From Variovorax beijingensis (GTDB taxonomy: Bacteria; Pseudomonadota; Gammaproteobacteria; Burkholderiales; Burkholderiaceae_C): a stretch of DNA of 64,000 nt. The stretch lies in contig NZ_RXFQ01000003.1 of NCBI RefSeq assembly GCF_003951285.1, positions 124,001 to 188,000 of the forward strand. The letters are read 5' to 3'. The position numbers and the translations under genes are program-made. Shown here piece after piece: positions 19,032 through 27,656 of the stretch; within the stretch, counting starts at the first letter, position 1; each line of letters starts with the position of its first letter. The notes beneath the pieces are model-generated. The model made no database searches and had not been told where the DNA came from. It was given only the letters and a program-made list of their open reading frames with translations.

Positions 19032-19874
19032 ATGTCCACTGACAAAAACGACACCTCTTTTTCCGCGGCCGATGCCGCCGACGCGCGCGGCGACCGCGCC
19101 GACACCGTGAGCGCGCTGGAACGCGGCATCTCGGTGCTGCGCTGCTTCAGCGAGGCGCGTCCCGTGCTGGGCCATGCCGACATCGCGCGCATGACCGGCA
19201 TCCCGCGGCCGACCGTCAACCGGCTCGTCGCCACGCTGCTCTCGCTGGGCATGCTCAAGGCCGCGCAGGTGGCCGACCGCTTCATGCTCGGGCCGGGCGT
19301 GGTGTCGCTGTCGCGCGTGTTCCTCGGCAGCCTCGACGTGCGCGCCGCCGCGCGGCCCAGCATGCAGGCGATGGCCGAAGAGGTGGGCGCCTCGGTCTAC
19401 CTCGCGATACGCGACGGCATGGAGATGGTGCTGATCGAGGCCTGCCGGCCGCGTTCGTCGATGCTCTCGGCGCGGCTCGATGTGGGCTCGCGCGCGCCGC
19501 TGGCCAACTCGGCCCTGGGCCGCGCCTACCTTTCGGCGCTGCCCGAGGCGCAGCGCAACCAGCTGGTCGATTCGATGCGCCTCCTGCGCGGCCCCGAGTG
19601 GGACAGCATTGCGCCCGGCATGACGCGCGCCATCGGCGAAGCCAGGCGGCTGGGCTACTGCCTTTCGCTTGGCGAGTTCCACCGCGAGATCAACTCGGTG
19701 TCGGTGCCGCTCATCGGGCCCGACGGCGAGGTGATGGCGCTCAACGGCGGCGGCGCGGCCTTCGTGTTCACCGAGGAGCGCCTGCGCAACGAGCTCGCAC
19801 CGCGCCTGCACGACATCGCGCTCACCATCGCGCGCGACATCGGCGGCCACGTGCCCACGCCCTTGCCGGGTTAG
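19032..19874 (+). CDS. IclR-family transcriptional regulator
   Basis: 280 residues. N-terminal winged helix: TVSALERGISVLRCFSEAR, then HADIARMTGIPRPTVNRLVATLLSLGML; C-terminal ligand-binding domain with APLANSALGRAYLSALP and VSVPLIGPDGEVMALNGGG. AAGGG lies 8 bases before the ATG. Placed between the oxidoreductase and the aconitase-X genes on the same strand, it is the obvious regulator of the island, responding to the substrate or an intermediate. An upstream in-frame ATG at 18969 would add 21 residues but has no ribosome site. Confidence 0.9.
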   Translation: MSTDKNDTSFSAADAADARGDRADTVSALERGISVLRCFSEARPVLGHADIARMTGIPRPTVNRLVATLLSLGMLKAAQVADRFMLGPGVVSLSRVFLGSLDVRAAARPSMQAMAEEVGASVYLAIRDGMEMVLIEACRPRSSMLSARLDVGSRAPLANSALGRAYLSALPEAQRNQLVDSMRLLRGPEWDSIAPGMTRAIGEARRLGYCLSLGEFHREINSVSVPLIGPDGEVMALNGGGAAFVFTEERLRNELAPRLHDIALTIARDIGGHVPTPLPG

Positions 19875-19925
19875 CCCGGCCAATCCTCACGACCCCACGA
19901 CACATAAAAACGGAGACACAGGGCC

Positions 19926-21221
19926 ATGCACCTGAGCGATGAAGAAAAAGCCATGATGGACGGCCGGGACGGACCGGCCGTGCAGAAGGCGATGGACCTG
20001 CTGATGCGCTACGGTGAAGCGCTGGGCGCCGAGCGGCTGGTGGAAACGCGCAACGTCTGCGCCACCATCACCTCGACCACGCCGTTCCAGCGCGATTTTG
20101 CCCTGGCCAAGGGCGGCGGCATGGATGCGGTGTTCTCCGAGTTCAGCCTCGACAGCCAGGAGACCGTGGAGATTCCGAAGTTCAAGGTCTTCACCAGCCA
20201 CCTGCAGTTGGGCTTCGACCCCGGCCAGCCCGAGCGCATGGGCGTGAGCGAGGAGATCGTGCAGTTCTACAACAAGAGCGAGCGCCATGCGGCGGGCCTG
20301 GGCGCGCAGATCATGAACACCTGCACGCCCTACCAGGTCGGCAACATTCCGACGCGCGGCGAGCACTGCGCGTGGATGGAGTCGTCGGCCGTGGTGTATT
20401 GCAACTCGGTGCTCGGCGCGCGCACGAACACCGAAGGGCGCGAGAGCACGGGCGCCGCCATGCTCACGGGCCGCATTCCCTACTGGGGCTACCACCTCGA
20501 CGAGAACCGCCATGCCACGCACGTGGTCGAGCTCGACGTCGAAGTCGAGTCGGTGCAGGACTGGGGCCTGCTGGGCTACTACATCGGCGAGCATGTGCAG
20601 GAGCGCGTGCCGGTGGTGCACAGCCGGCGCGGCATCGGCCGCGTGCCCAACCTGCCGCGGCTCAAGCATTTCGGTGCGGCGGCTTCGTCTTCGGGCGGCG
20701 TGGAGATGTACCACATCGCCGGCATCACGCCCGAGGCGCTGACGCTCGAGCAGGCGCTGGGCGGCCGCGCGCCGGTGGAGGTGCTGCGCTTTGGCGAAAC
20801 CGAGCGCCGCGCCACCTACGAGAAGATCAACGCGACCGGCAAGGACGCCGAGGTGCAGTACGTGATGCTCGGCTGCCCGCACTACACCATCGAGCAGATC
20901 TGGGAGGCCGCGCAGCTCATCGAGGGCCGCCGCGTGCACCCCGATTGCGAGCTGTGGATCTTCACGCCGCGCGCCATCAAGTCGCTGGCCGACCGCAACG
21001 GCTACACGAAGATCATCGAGGACGCGGGCGGCATCCTCATGACCGACAGCTGCTCCGCCATGAGCCGCGCCGTGCCCAAGGGCACGAAGACCGTGGCGCT
21101 CGATTCGGCCAAGCAGGCGCACTACCTGCCCGCGATCCTCGGCGTGCAGGCGTGGTTCGGCAGCACGGCGGAGTGCATCGATGCGGCGTGTACGGGGCGG
21201 TGGAATGGAGGTATGCAATGA
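19926..21221 (+). CDS. Aconitase X (AcnX) large catalytic subunit
   Basis: 431 residues of the DUF521/aconitase-X catalytic type. Recognisable segments: NTCTPYQVGNIPTRGEHCAWMESSAVVYCNSVLGARTN, with Cys residues for an iron-sulphur cluster, GCPHYTIEQI, and LMTDSCSAMSR. Characterised AcnX enzymes dehydrate cis-3-hydroxy-L-proline in bacteria or mevalonate 5-phosphate in archaea. The small swivel subunit is encoded next (two-subunit type), separated by a 127-bp spacer holding two strong hairpins. The substrate here is not determined. Confidence 0.88.
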   Translation: MHLSDEEKAMMDGRDGPAVQKAMDLLMRYGEALGAERLVETRNVCATITSTTPFQRDFALAKGGGMDAVFSEFSLDSQETVEIPKFKVFTSHLQLGFDPGQPERMGVSEEIVQFYNKSERHAAGLGAQIMNTCTPYQVGNIPTRGEHCAWMESSAVVYCNSVLGARTNTEGRESTGAAMLTGRIPYWGYHLDENRHATHVVELDVEVESVQDWGLLGYYIGEHVQERVPVVHSRRGIGRVPNLPRLKHFGAAASSSGGVEMYHIAGITPEALTLEQALGGRAPVEVLRFGETERRATYEKINATGKDAEVQYVMLGCPHYTIEQIWEAAQLIEGRRVHPDCELWIFTPRAIKSLADRNGYTKIIEDAGGILMTDSCSAMSRAVPKGTKTVALDSAKQAHYLPAILGVQAWFGSTAECIDAACTGRWNGGMQ

Positions 21222-21237
21222 GGCTCGCTTTCCGGAC

Positions 21238-21347
21238 TTTCTCCCTCCCCTTCCGGGGGAGGGCAGGGGTGGGGGCATGCGGCGCATCCGTCGAGCGCTC
21301 TGCCAGCCCCCATCCCAACCTTCCCCCAGAGGGGGAAGGAGCAAAAC
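21238..21347. repeat. Palindromic intergenic repeat between the two aconitase-X genes
   Basis: Two perfect hairpins frame the spacer: CCCTCCCC-TTCCG-GGGGAGGG (21243-21263) and CCTTCCCCC-AGA-GGGGGAAGG (21319-21339). The inner parts GGGTGGGGGC and GCCCCCATCCC are also complementary, so the whole unit can fold into one large stem. Elements of this composition are scattered in comamonad genomes as REP-like repeats. Between cotranscribed genes it may act as an attenuator or mRNA-stability element. Confidence 0.7.
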
Positions 21348-21348
21348 C

Positions 21349-21804
21349 ATGAGCGTGATCGCAGACAACACATCCACGCTCGTGATCCGCGGCCGCAAGG
21401 TGGTCGGCGGCGTGGCCGAAGGCGAGGCACTCGTCACGCGCGACCGCATCTCGGGCTGGGGCGGCATCGATCCGCGCACCGGCACCGTCATCGAGACGCG
21501 GCACGAACTGCGCGGCCAGAGCTTCGCGGGCAAGGTGCTGGTGTTTCCAGGGGCGAAGGGCTCGTCGGGCTGGTCCGCGATGTTCCACATGACGCGGCTC
21601 ATGAACTCGGCGCCCGCGGCGTTCCTGTTCAACGAGATGACCACCAAGATGGCGCTGGGCGCCGTGGTCACGCATTCGCCCTCGATGACCGATTTCGAGC
21701 GCGACCCGCTCGAGTGCATCGCGACCGGCGACTGGGTGCGCGTCGACGCCGACCGCGGCGTGATCGAGATCACCAAAAAGAACAAACCTGGAGACCGTCC
21801 ATGA
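21349..21804 (+). CDS. Aconitase X swivel (small) subunit, DUF126
   Basis: 151 residues. Motifs IRGRKVVGGVAEGEALVT, GGIDPRTGTVIE, LVFPGAKGSSGWSAMF and the closing GDWVRVDADRGVIEI are those of the AcnX small subunit, which supplies the swivelling active-site domain. It pairs with the large subunit encoded just upstream. Its TGA overlaps the ATG of the dehydratase gene (ATGA), so the three products belong to one pathway. GGAAGGAG of the preceding hairpin could serve as its ribosome site, which would link translation to hairpin opening. Confidence 0.9.
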   Translation: MSVIADNTSTLVIRGRKVVGGVAEGEALVTRDRISGWGGIDPRTGTVIETRHELRGQSFAGKVLVFPGAKGSSGWSAMFHMTRLMNSAPAAFLFNEMTTKMALGAVVTHSPSMTDFERDPLECIATGDWVRVDADRGVIEITKKNKPGDRP

Positions 21805-23498
21805 CCACCCGTCCCCTGCGCAGCAATTTCCCGCGCGGTTCGTACCTCTGGTCGGTGCGCAACGCCCACTGGCGCGCGCTCGGAATTCCGGAAGAGGATT
21901 GCGAGAAGCCGAAGATCGCCATCGTCAACAGCTCGTCGGAACTGGCGGCGTGCTTCAGCCACCTCGACAAGGTGGCGGCGGAAATCAAGACCGCGATCCG
22001 CGCCGCCGGCGGCGTGCCCTTCGAGATCCGCACGGCCGCGCCCAGCGACTTCATCACCGGCGCGGGCGCGCGCGGCGCCTACATGCTCGGCGCGCGCGAC
22101 CTCGTGACCAACGACATCGAGGTGGCCGTCGAGGGTGCGCAGCTCGACGGCATGGTCTGCCTCACCTCGTGCGACAAGACCGTGCCGGGCCAGCTCATGG
22201 CGGCCGCGCGGCTCAACATTCCGACCCTGCTCGTGCCCTGCGGCTACCAGCCCAGCGGTGAATATCGTGGCAAGCACATGGACATCGAGGAAGTGTTCAT
22301 CGGCGCGATGCATGCGGTCACGGGCCACTTGCCGGTGGAAGAACTCGTGGGCATGAGCCGCGAGGCGATCCGCGGTCCGGGCGTGTGCTCGGGCCTGGGC
22401 ACGGCCAACTCGATGCACATCGTGTGCGAGGCGCTCGGCATGGCCTTGCCGGGCAGTGCGCCGGTGGCCGCGCTGAGCCAAAAGATGATGGCCGACGTGC
22501 GCGCCGCCGGCACGCGCATCGTGCAGATGGTGTGGGACGACCTCAAGCCGCGCGACATCCTCACGCCCGGCGCCTTTGCCAACGCGGTGCGCGCGGTGCT
22601 GGCCATCGGCGCTTCGCTCAACACGGCCAAGCACCTGCAGGCCGTGTCGACCGAAGGGGAGTGCGGCGTCGACGTGTACGGCCTGTTCGAAAGCCTCGGC
22701 CCGAAGACGCCGGTGCTGGCCGGCGTGCGGCCGATCGGCGAGCACAGCATCGAGGCCTTCGAGGCAGCGGGCGGTTGCCGCGCGCTGATGAAGCAACTCG
22801 CGCCCTTGCTCGACACCGGCGCGCTGACCGTCACGGGCGGCACGGTCGCCGACAACCTGCGCGGTGCCGAAGTCGCCAGCGCCGAGGTGATCCGCCCCAT
22901 CGACCGCCCGGTCGCGCCGCATCCCGCGATCGTGCTGCTGCGCGGCAACCTCGCGCCCGAGTCGGGCCTGATCAAGACCGGCATCGTGGAGCGCAAGGTG
23001 CGCAGCTTCACCGGGCCGGCCGTGTGCTTCTGGACATCCGATGCCGCCATCGCGGCGCTCAAGAAGGGCGAGATCGCACCGGGCCAGGTGGTGGTGATGC
23101 GCGGCGCCGGCGCCTGCGGCGGCCCGGCGATGGGCGGCGGCGCCTCGCGCGTGGTCTTCGCGATCGATGGCGCGGGCCTGGGCGACCAGGTCGCGATCCT
23201 GACCGACGGGCATCTCTCGGGCCTGGTCTGCAAGGGGCTGGTGGTGGCCGAGGTGTCGCCCGAAGCCGCGCTCGGCGGGCCGCTCGGGCTGGTGCGCGAT
23301 GGCGACGTGATCACCATCGATCTCGATGCGCGCCGCCTCGACATCGCATTGACCGATGCGGAACTCGCCGCACGCCGCGCCGACTGGCAGGCGCCCCCGC
23401 CGGCCTTCGACACCGGCTGGCTGCAGCAGTACCGGCGCAACGTGAGCCCGCTCTCGAAGGGCGCCGTGCTCGTGCGCACCGAACGCCCCGAGCCCTAG
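21801..23498 (+). CDS. IlvD/Edd-family dehydratase
   Basis: 565 residues. The family's iron-sulphur Cys positions are present: Cys51 (ELAACFSHLDK), Cys124 (TSCDKTVPGQLMAA) and Cys196 (GPGVCSGLGTANSM), and the late GACGGPAMGGG and TDGHLSGL motifs. Enzymes of this family dehydrate dihydroxy-acids, phosphogluconate or sugar acids. The N-terminus and context differ from the biosynthetic IlvD, so a catabolic sugar-acid or hydroxy-acid substrate is more likely. Translationally coupled to the AcnX small subunit. Confidence 0.88.
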   Translation: MTTRPLRSNFPRGSYLWSVRNAHWRALGIPEEDCEKPKIAIVNSSSELAACFSHLDKVAAEIKTAIRAAGGVPFEIRTAAPSDFITGAGARGAYMLGARDLVTNDIEVAVEGAQLDGMVCLTSCDKTVPGQLMAAARLNIPTLLVPCGYQPSGEYRGKHMDIEEVFIGAMHAVTGHLPVEELVGMSREAIRGPGVCSGLGTANSMHIVCEALGMALPGSAPVAALSQKMMADVRAAGTRIVQMVWDDLKPRDILTPGAFANAVRAVLAIGASLNTAKHLQAVSTEGECGVDVYGLFESLGPKTPVLAGVRPIGEHSIEAFEAAGGCRALMKQLAPLLDTGALTVTGGTVADNLRGAEVASAEVIRPIDRPVAPHPAIVLLRGNLAPESGLIKTGIVERKVRSFTGPAVCFWTSDAAIAALKKGEIAPGQVVVMRGAGACGGPAMGGGASRVVFAIDGAGLGDQVAILTDGHLSGLVCKGLVVAEVSPEAALGGPLGLVRDGDVITIDLDARRLDIALTDAELAARRADWQAPPPAFDTGWLQQYRRNVSPLSKGAVLVRTERPEP

Positions 23499-23613
23499 GC
23501 CTTTTTCACCCGGCTTCGCCAACCGGCGCGCACCCCCGCGCGCACCCGGTGGCGCAGCCCTGCGCGCGTTCCCGAGTTTTTCAACCAAGAGAAGAAGCAG
23601 GAGACAAAAAACC

Positions 23614-24741
23614 ATGAAGAGATTTCTGATGGGATCGGCACTGGCGCTGGCCGGCAGCGGCGCGGCGCACGCGCAATCCAGCGTCACCGTGTTCGGCGTG
23701 ATGGACCTCGGCGTGCAGTACACGAAAGGCGAGGGCGGCGGCTCGGTCAAGGCGCTGTCGAACGGCGGCCTTTCGACCAGCCGGCTCGGATTCCGCGGCA
23801 CCGAAGACCTGGGCGGCGGGCTGCGCGCGGGCTTCTGGCTCGAAGGCAGCCTGAACCCCGACACCGGCACCGGCCGGCCGAGCAACAGCAACAACCAGGC
23901 GAGCGGCGCGGGCACGGCGGGGCCGATCGCCTTCGACCGCATGTCCTTCGTGAGCCTGTCGCACCAGAAGTTCGGCGAACTGCGCCTGGGCCGCGACTTC
24001 ATTCCCACGCACTACAACAGCATCTACTTCGATCCCTTCAACGCCAACGGCGTGGCGCGCGCAGGCAACCTCACGTTCGCGGGCGCGGGCACCGGGCCGC
24101 TGCCCACCGGCATCACGGGCAGCAACACCGTGAGCTACTGGCTGCCGGCCGGGCTCGGCGGCTTCTACGGCATGGCGATGATCGGCACCGGCGAGAACGA
24201 CTCCACCGCACCCAACCGCGACGACGGCAACTTTGCCGGTGCGCGCTTCGGCTTTGCCGCGGGCGCGTTCGACATTGCGGCGGCCGTCACGCGCTCGCAC
24301 TTCAACGCCACCGCCGCCATCGGCAACTACACGCATGCCAACATCGGCGGCACCTGGGACGCGGGCTTTGCGAAATTCTTCGCGCTCTACAACAAGGTGA
24401 CGGTGAGACTCGCGGCCGGCACGGTGCGCAAGAACACGGCCGAGATCGGCGCGCACATTCCGGCCTTCGAGGTCGGCCGCATCCGCCTGAGCTACGCCTA
24501 CCTGGACGACCGCAGCGACGAGAGCCTGCGCAACGTCAACGGCATGCCGCGCAACCGCGACGACGCGCGCCAGTTCGGCATCGGCTACGTGCACAACCTC
24601 TCCAAGCGCACCGCGCTTTACGGCACCTATGCGCGGCTCATGAACGGCGGCCAGGCGCGCTACGTGGTGAGCGGCGGCGTGGCGCCGGCGGGCGGGCGCC
24701 GCTCGTCGGGCTGGGAGTTCGGCGTGCGGCATCTCTTTTGA
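23614..24741 (+). CDS. General porin (Burkholderiales Omp32/Gram-negative porin family)
   Basis: 375 residues. Signal peptide MKRFLMGSALALAGSGAAHA, then QSSVTVFGVMDLGVQYTKGEGG, the standard start of these 16-stranded trimeric porins; GLSTSRLGFRGTEDLGGGLRAGFWLEG follows and the chain ends GWEFGVRHLF with terminal Phe. It forms an anion-leaning diffusion channel in the outer membrane. Position in the island suggests it admits the same substrate that the receptors capture. A 115-bp gap upstream may hold its own promoter. AGGAG precedes the ATG by about 10 bases. Confidence 0.9.
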   Translation: MKRFLMGSALALAGSGAAHAQSSVTVFGVMDLGVQYTKGEGGGSVKALSNGGLSTSRLGFRGTEDLGGGLRAGFWLEGSLNPDTGTGRPSNSNNQASGAGTAGPIAFDRMSFVSLSHQKFGELRLGRDFIPTHYNSIYFDPFNANGVARAGNLTFAGAGTGPLPTGITGSNTVSYWLPAGLGGFYGMAMIGTGENDSTAPNRDDGNFAGARFGFAAGAFDIAAAVTRSHFNATAAIGNYTHANIGGTWDAGFAKFFALYNKVTVRLAAGTVRKNTAEIGAHIPAFEVGRIRLSYAYLDDRSDESLRNVNGMPRNRDDARQFGIGYVHNLSKRTALYGTYARLMNGGQARYVVSGGVAPAGGRRSSGWEFGVRHLF

Positions 24742-24760
24742 CTGAAGAAGGAGCAACGAC

Positions 24761-25738
24761 ATGCGACGCAGAAACCTGACGCTGGCGGCCCTTGCGGCCG
24801 GCGGCACGCTGGCCATGCTGCCGGGCGCGGCGGCATGGAGTGCCGAGGGCAGCTATCCGGACAAGCCGCTGCGCCTGATCGTCGGCTTTGCGCCCGGCGG
24901 CGGCGCCGACGCGCTCACGCGCATCATTGCGGAGGGGCTGTCGAAACAGCTCGGCCAGCAGGTGATCGTGGAGAACCGGCCGGGCGCCGACGGCGTGCTC
25001 GCGGCGCAGGCCACCTCGTCGGCCAAGCCCGACGGCTACACCTTGCTGATGGGCACCAACACCGCGATGGTGGCGGCGCCCACGCTGCGGCCCACGCCAC
25101 CCTACGACCCGTTCAAGGCCTTCACGCCGATCAGCTCGGCCGGCCAGTTCTCGATGTTCCTGGTGGTGCCATCGAGCCTGCCGGTGAAGAGCGTGAACGA
25201 GCTGCTCGCCATGGTGGCGGCCAGGCCCGGCGCCTACAACTCGGCATCGAGCAACAGCGCGTCGGAACTGGCCATGCTGCAGCTCCTGGGCGAGCGCAAG
25301 GTGGTCAACGCGCGCTACAAGGGCGACATGCAGGCCATGACCGACCTGCTGGGCGGGCAGATCCACATGATGTTCACCACCGGCACGCTGGCGCCGGGAT
25401 TCGTGAAGGAAGGGCGCATCCGCGCGCTGGCCACGCTGCTGCCGCAGCGCAGCGCCTTGCTGCCCGACGTGCCCACGGGCGGCGAGCTCGGGCTGGGCAA
25501 GCTCACCATCACGCCCTGGGCGGGCTTCTTCGGGCCGCCGGGGCTGCCGCAGGCGATCACCGACAAGCTGTCGCAGGAACTGCAGAACACGCTGAAGCGG
25601 CCCGACGTGCATGCGCAGCTGGTGCAGCAGGGCTTCGAGGGCTACGGCATGAGCCCCGCGAAGTTCGCCGAATTCTTCCGCGCGCAGTACGAGGCCTTCG
25701 GCGCCACCGTGCGGCAGCACAACGTGAAGTTCGAATAG
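24761..25738 (+). CDS. Bug-family tripartite tricarboxylate transporter receptor
   Basis: 325 residues, signal peptide RRRNLTLAALAAGGTLAMLPGAAAWS. Family motifs: KPLRLIVGFAPGGGADALTRIIAEGL, VIVENRPGADGVLAA, DGYTLLMGTNTAMV, ARYKGDMQAMTDLLGGQI. It differs clearly from the tandem pair at 15-17 kb, so it probably binds another ligand or arrived separately. AAGGAG lies 7 bases before the ATG and only 19 bp separate it from the porin gene, so the two are cotranscribed. Confidence 0.9.
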   Translation: MRRRNLTLAALAAGGTLAMLPGAAAWSAEGSYPDKPLRLIVGFAPGGGADALTRIIAEGLSKQLGQQVIVENRPGADGVLAAQATSSAKPDGYTLLMGTNTAMVAAPTLRPTPPYDPFKAFTPISSAGQFSMFLVVPSSLPVKSVNELLAMVAARPGAYNSASSNSASELAMLQLLGERKVVNARYKGDMQAMTDLLGGQIHMMFTTGTLAPGFVKEGRIRALATLLPQRSALLPDVPTGGELGLGKLTITPWAGFFGPPGLPQAITDKLSQELQNTLKRPDVHAQLVQQGFEGYGMSPAKFAEFFRAQYEAFGATVRQHNVKFE

Positions 25739-25751
25739 CCGCGGTGGCGGC

Positions 25752-26639
25752 TCAGAGCCCGATCGATTCCGCGTTGCGGCGCCAGAACGCCGCATCGGGG
25801 AACGCGCCGGCGCCGGCCGCGGCGTTGTCGGCCATGTGCTCGGCGCGGCTGGTGCCGGGAATGGTGCAGGTCACGGCCGGGTGGCTCAGCACGAACTTCA
25901 GCAGCACCTGCGCCCAGCTCGTGCAGCCGATCTCGCCGGCCCAGGCGGGCAGCGGCTTGCCGCGCAGCCGGCGCAGCAGGCCGCCGCCGCCGAAGGGCAT
26001 GTTGACGATCACCGCCACGCCGCGCTCGGCCGCGAGCGGCAGCAGGCGCTCCTCGGCCTCGCGCGCGTCGAGCGAATAGTTGATCTGCAGGAAGTCGAGC
26101 TTCTCGGCGCGCAGCACGGCCTCGACTTCGCGGTAGGCCGAGGCCGTGTAGTGCGTGATGCCGATGTAGCGCACGCGGCCTTTCTCTTTCCAATTGCGCA
26201 GGGTGGAGAGATGGGTCTTCCAGTCCATCAGGTTGTGCACCTGCATCAGGTCCATGCGCTGGGTGCGCAGCCGCGCGAACGACTGCTCCATCTGCGCGAT
26301 GCCGGCCTCGCGACCCGAGGTCCAGACCTTGGTGGCGAGAAAGGCCTTGTTCTCGCGTGGCCTCGATGCGGCGGCCAGCAGCTCGCCGGTGGTTTCCTCG
26401 GAGCGGCCGTACATCGGCGAGCTGTCGATCACCGTGCCGCCGGCCGCGAACAGCGCGTCGAGCACGCCGGGCAGGCGCTGGTATTCGTCGGTGCCGGGGC
26501 GCTGGTCGAAGCCGATCCAGGTGCCGCAGCCGACCACCGGCAGGGCTTCTTGCGTGGAGGGGATGGGGCGGGTGTTCATCTTCAGACTGCCTTGCTGCGC
26601 GGATGCGGGGGGAAGCGCCGCGCCGGCGCACAGCGCCAT
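25752..26639 (-). CDS. Exported aldo/keto reductase
   Basis: About 295 residues from the ATG at 26639. TIM-barrel reductase features: GTVIDSSPMYGRSEETTGELL (catalytic Asp/Tyr), AFLATKVWTSGR (Lys), LMQVHNLMDWKTHL (His). Ahead of the barrel is a secretion-like leader (LCAGAALPPASAQQ); the frame continues upstream with TRARLLRLG and a GTG at 26696, so a Tat-like export signal is probable. Exported relatives of this type occur in proteobacteria. The substrate is unknown. It is divergent from imuA; the LexA box lies about 180 bp from its start. Confidence 0.8.
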   Translation of the reverse strand: MALCAGAALPPASAQQGSLKMNTRPIPSTQEALPVVGCGTWIGFDQRPGTDEYQRLPGVLDALFAAGGTVIDSSPMYGRSEETTGELLAAASRPRENKAFLATKVWTSGREAGIAQMEQSFARLRTQRMDLMQVHNLMDWKTHLSTLRNWKEKGRVRYIGITHYTASAYREVEAVLRAEKLDFLQINYSLDAREAEERLLPLAAERGVAVIVNMPFGGGGLLRRLRGKPLPAWAGEIGCTSWAQVLLKFVLSHPAVTCTIPGTSRAEHMADNAAAGAGAFPDAAFWRRNAESIGL

Positions 26640-26817
26640 GCCCAGCCGCAGCAGCCGGGCGCGCGTGAGAAAAAGACCGTTTGCCGGCAGGGTCACGGGA
26701 GAAAAAGTCCTTCGGGGGTGCTTGCCGTTCCGGATTCCAGTATCGGCCGGGACGGCGCACAGGGCCACCGCGCAAGGAAAGCCCCTCCAGCCGGCTTTCC
26801 GGTTGCGATGCATGGAA

Positions 26818-26837
26818 TACTGTATAAAAATACAGTT
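26818..26837 (+). promoter_or_regulatory. LexA (SOS) box of the imuA-imuB-dnaE2 operon
   Basis: TACTGTATAAAAATACAGTT: CTGT-N8-ACAG, near-identical to the canonical LexA consensus, 13 bases before the imuA ATG. Its position over the presumed promoter means that LexA blocks transcription until DNA damage. Confidence 0.9.
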
Positions 26838-26849
26838 AACAGTTGAATC

Positions 26850-27656
26850 ATGGGCCTCCCTTTCCTCGACTCCTTTTCCGCTGCCGCGGGCCGCGGCGTC
26901 TGGCATGCCGATGAACTCGGCCTGGCCGACGCGCAGGTCGTCGCCACCGGCCACGCCGCGCTCGACGCGGAGTTGCCGGGTGGCGGCTGGCCGGTCGGCG
27001 CCATGACGGAACTGCTGCAGACCGCGCCCGAGGCGCATGTCTGGCGCCTGCTGCTGCCCGCGCTGGCCCAGGCGGTGCAAGCGCACGGCGGGCCGGTGGT
27101 GCTGATTGGCGCGCCCTACGAGCCCTGCGCAGCGGCGCTCGCGGCGCAGGGGCTGCCGGTGGAGGCGCTGATGTGGGTCCGCAGCGATGCGCCGGCCGCG
27201 CGGCTGTGGGCCTGCGAACAGGCGCTGCGCTGCGCCGATGTGGCCGCCGTGCTGGCCTGGCTGCCGCAGGCCCGGGTGGGCGAGCTGCGCCGGCTGCAGC
27301 TGGCGGCCGCCCAGCACGACGTGCTGCTCTTCGTGTGCCGGCCCGCATCGGCCGCGCAGGGCGCATCGCCGGCGCGGCTGCGTCTTCGGGTGGAAAGCTG
27401 CGAGGCCGATGCGTCGCAGATCGAGCTGCGCATCCTCAAGCGGCGCGGCCCGCCGCTGGCCGCGCCCGTGATGCTGCCGGCGCGCAACGAGCGCATGAGC
27501 GCGCTGCTGGCCGCCGCCCGGCTGCGCCGCAAGCTGCGGCTGCGGCAGCAGGGCACGGTGCCGGCCGCCGAGGCAGCCGGGTCGGCCACCGTGGTGCGCA
27601 TCGACGCGTGGAAAGGAAACGGAAATGCACTGGATCGCGTTGCGGTGGTCGCTTGA
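26850..27656 (+). CDS. imuA: SOS mutasome protein ImuA (RecA-like)
   Basis: 268 residues. ATGHAALDAELPGGGWPVGAMTELLQ is the RecA/SulA-type start of ImuA; the Walker A lysine of RecA is not retained, as is usual for ImuA. The C-terminal basic helix ARLRRKLRLRQQG is typical. ImuA works with ImuB and DnaE2 in error-prone bypass of DNA lesions. The gene follows a LexA box directly; no Shine-Dalgarno sequence is seen. The 3' end overlaps imuB by 32 bases. Confidence 0.88.
   Translation: MGLPFLDSFSAAAGRGVWHADELGLADAQVVATGHAALDAELPGGGWPVGAMTELLQTAPEAHVWRLLLPALAQAVQAHGGPVVLIGAPYEPCAAALAAQGLPVEALMWVRSDAPAARLWACEQALRCADVAAVLAWLPQARVGELRRLQLAAAQHDVLLFVCRPASAAQGASPARLRLRVESCEADASQIELRILKRRGPPLAAPVMLPARNERMSALLAAARLRRKLRLRQQGTVPAAEAAGSATVVRIDAWKGNGNALDRVAVVA

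Noticed and set aside
19887..24008. Minus-strand open frame of about 1370 codons across the catabolic island
   Set aside because: It crosses four recognisable plus-strand genes and contains no domain; caused by high GC in third codon positions.
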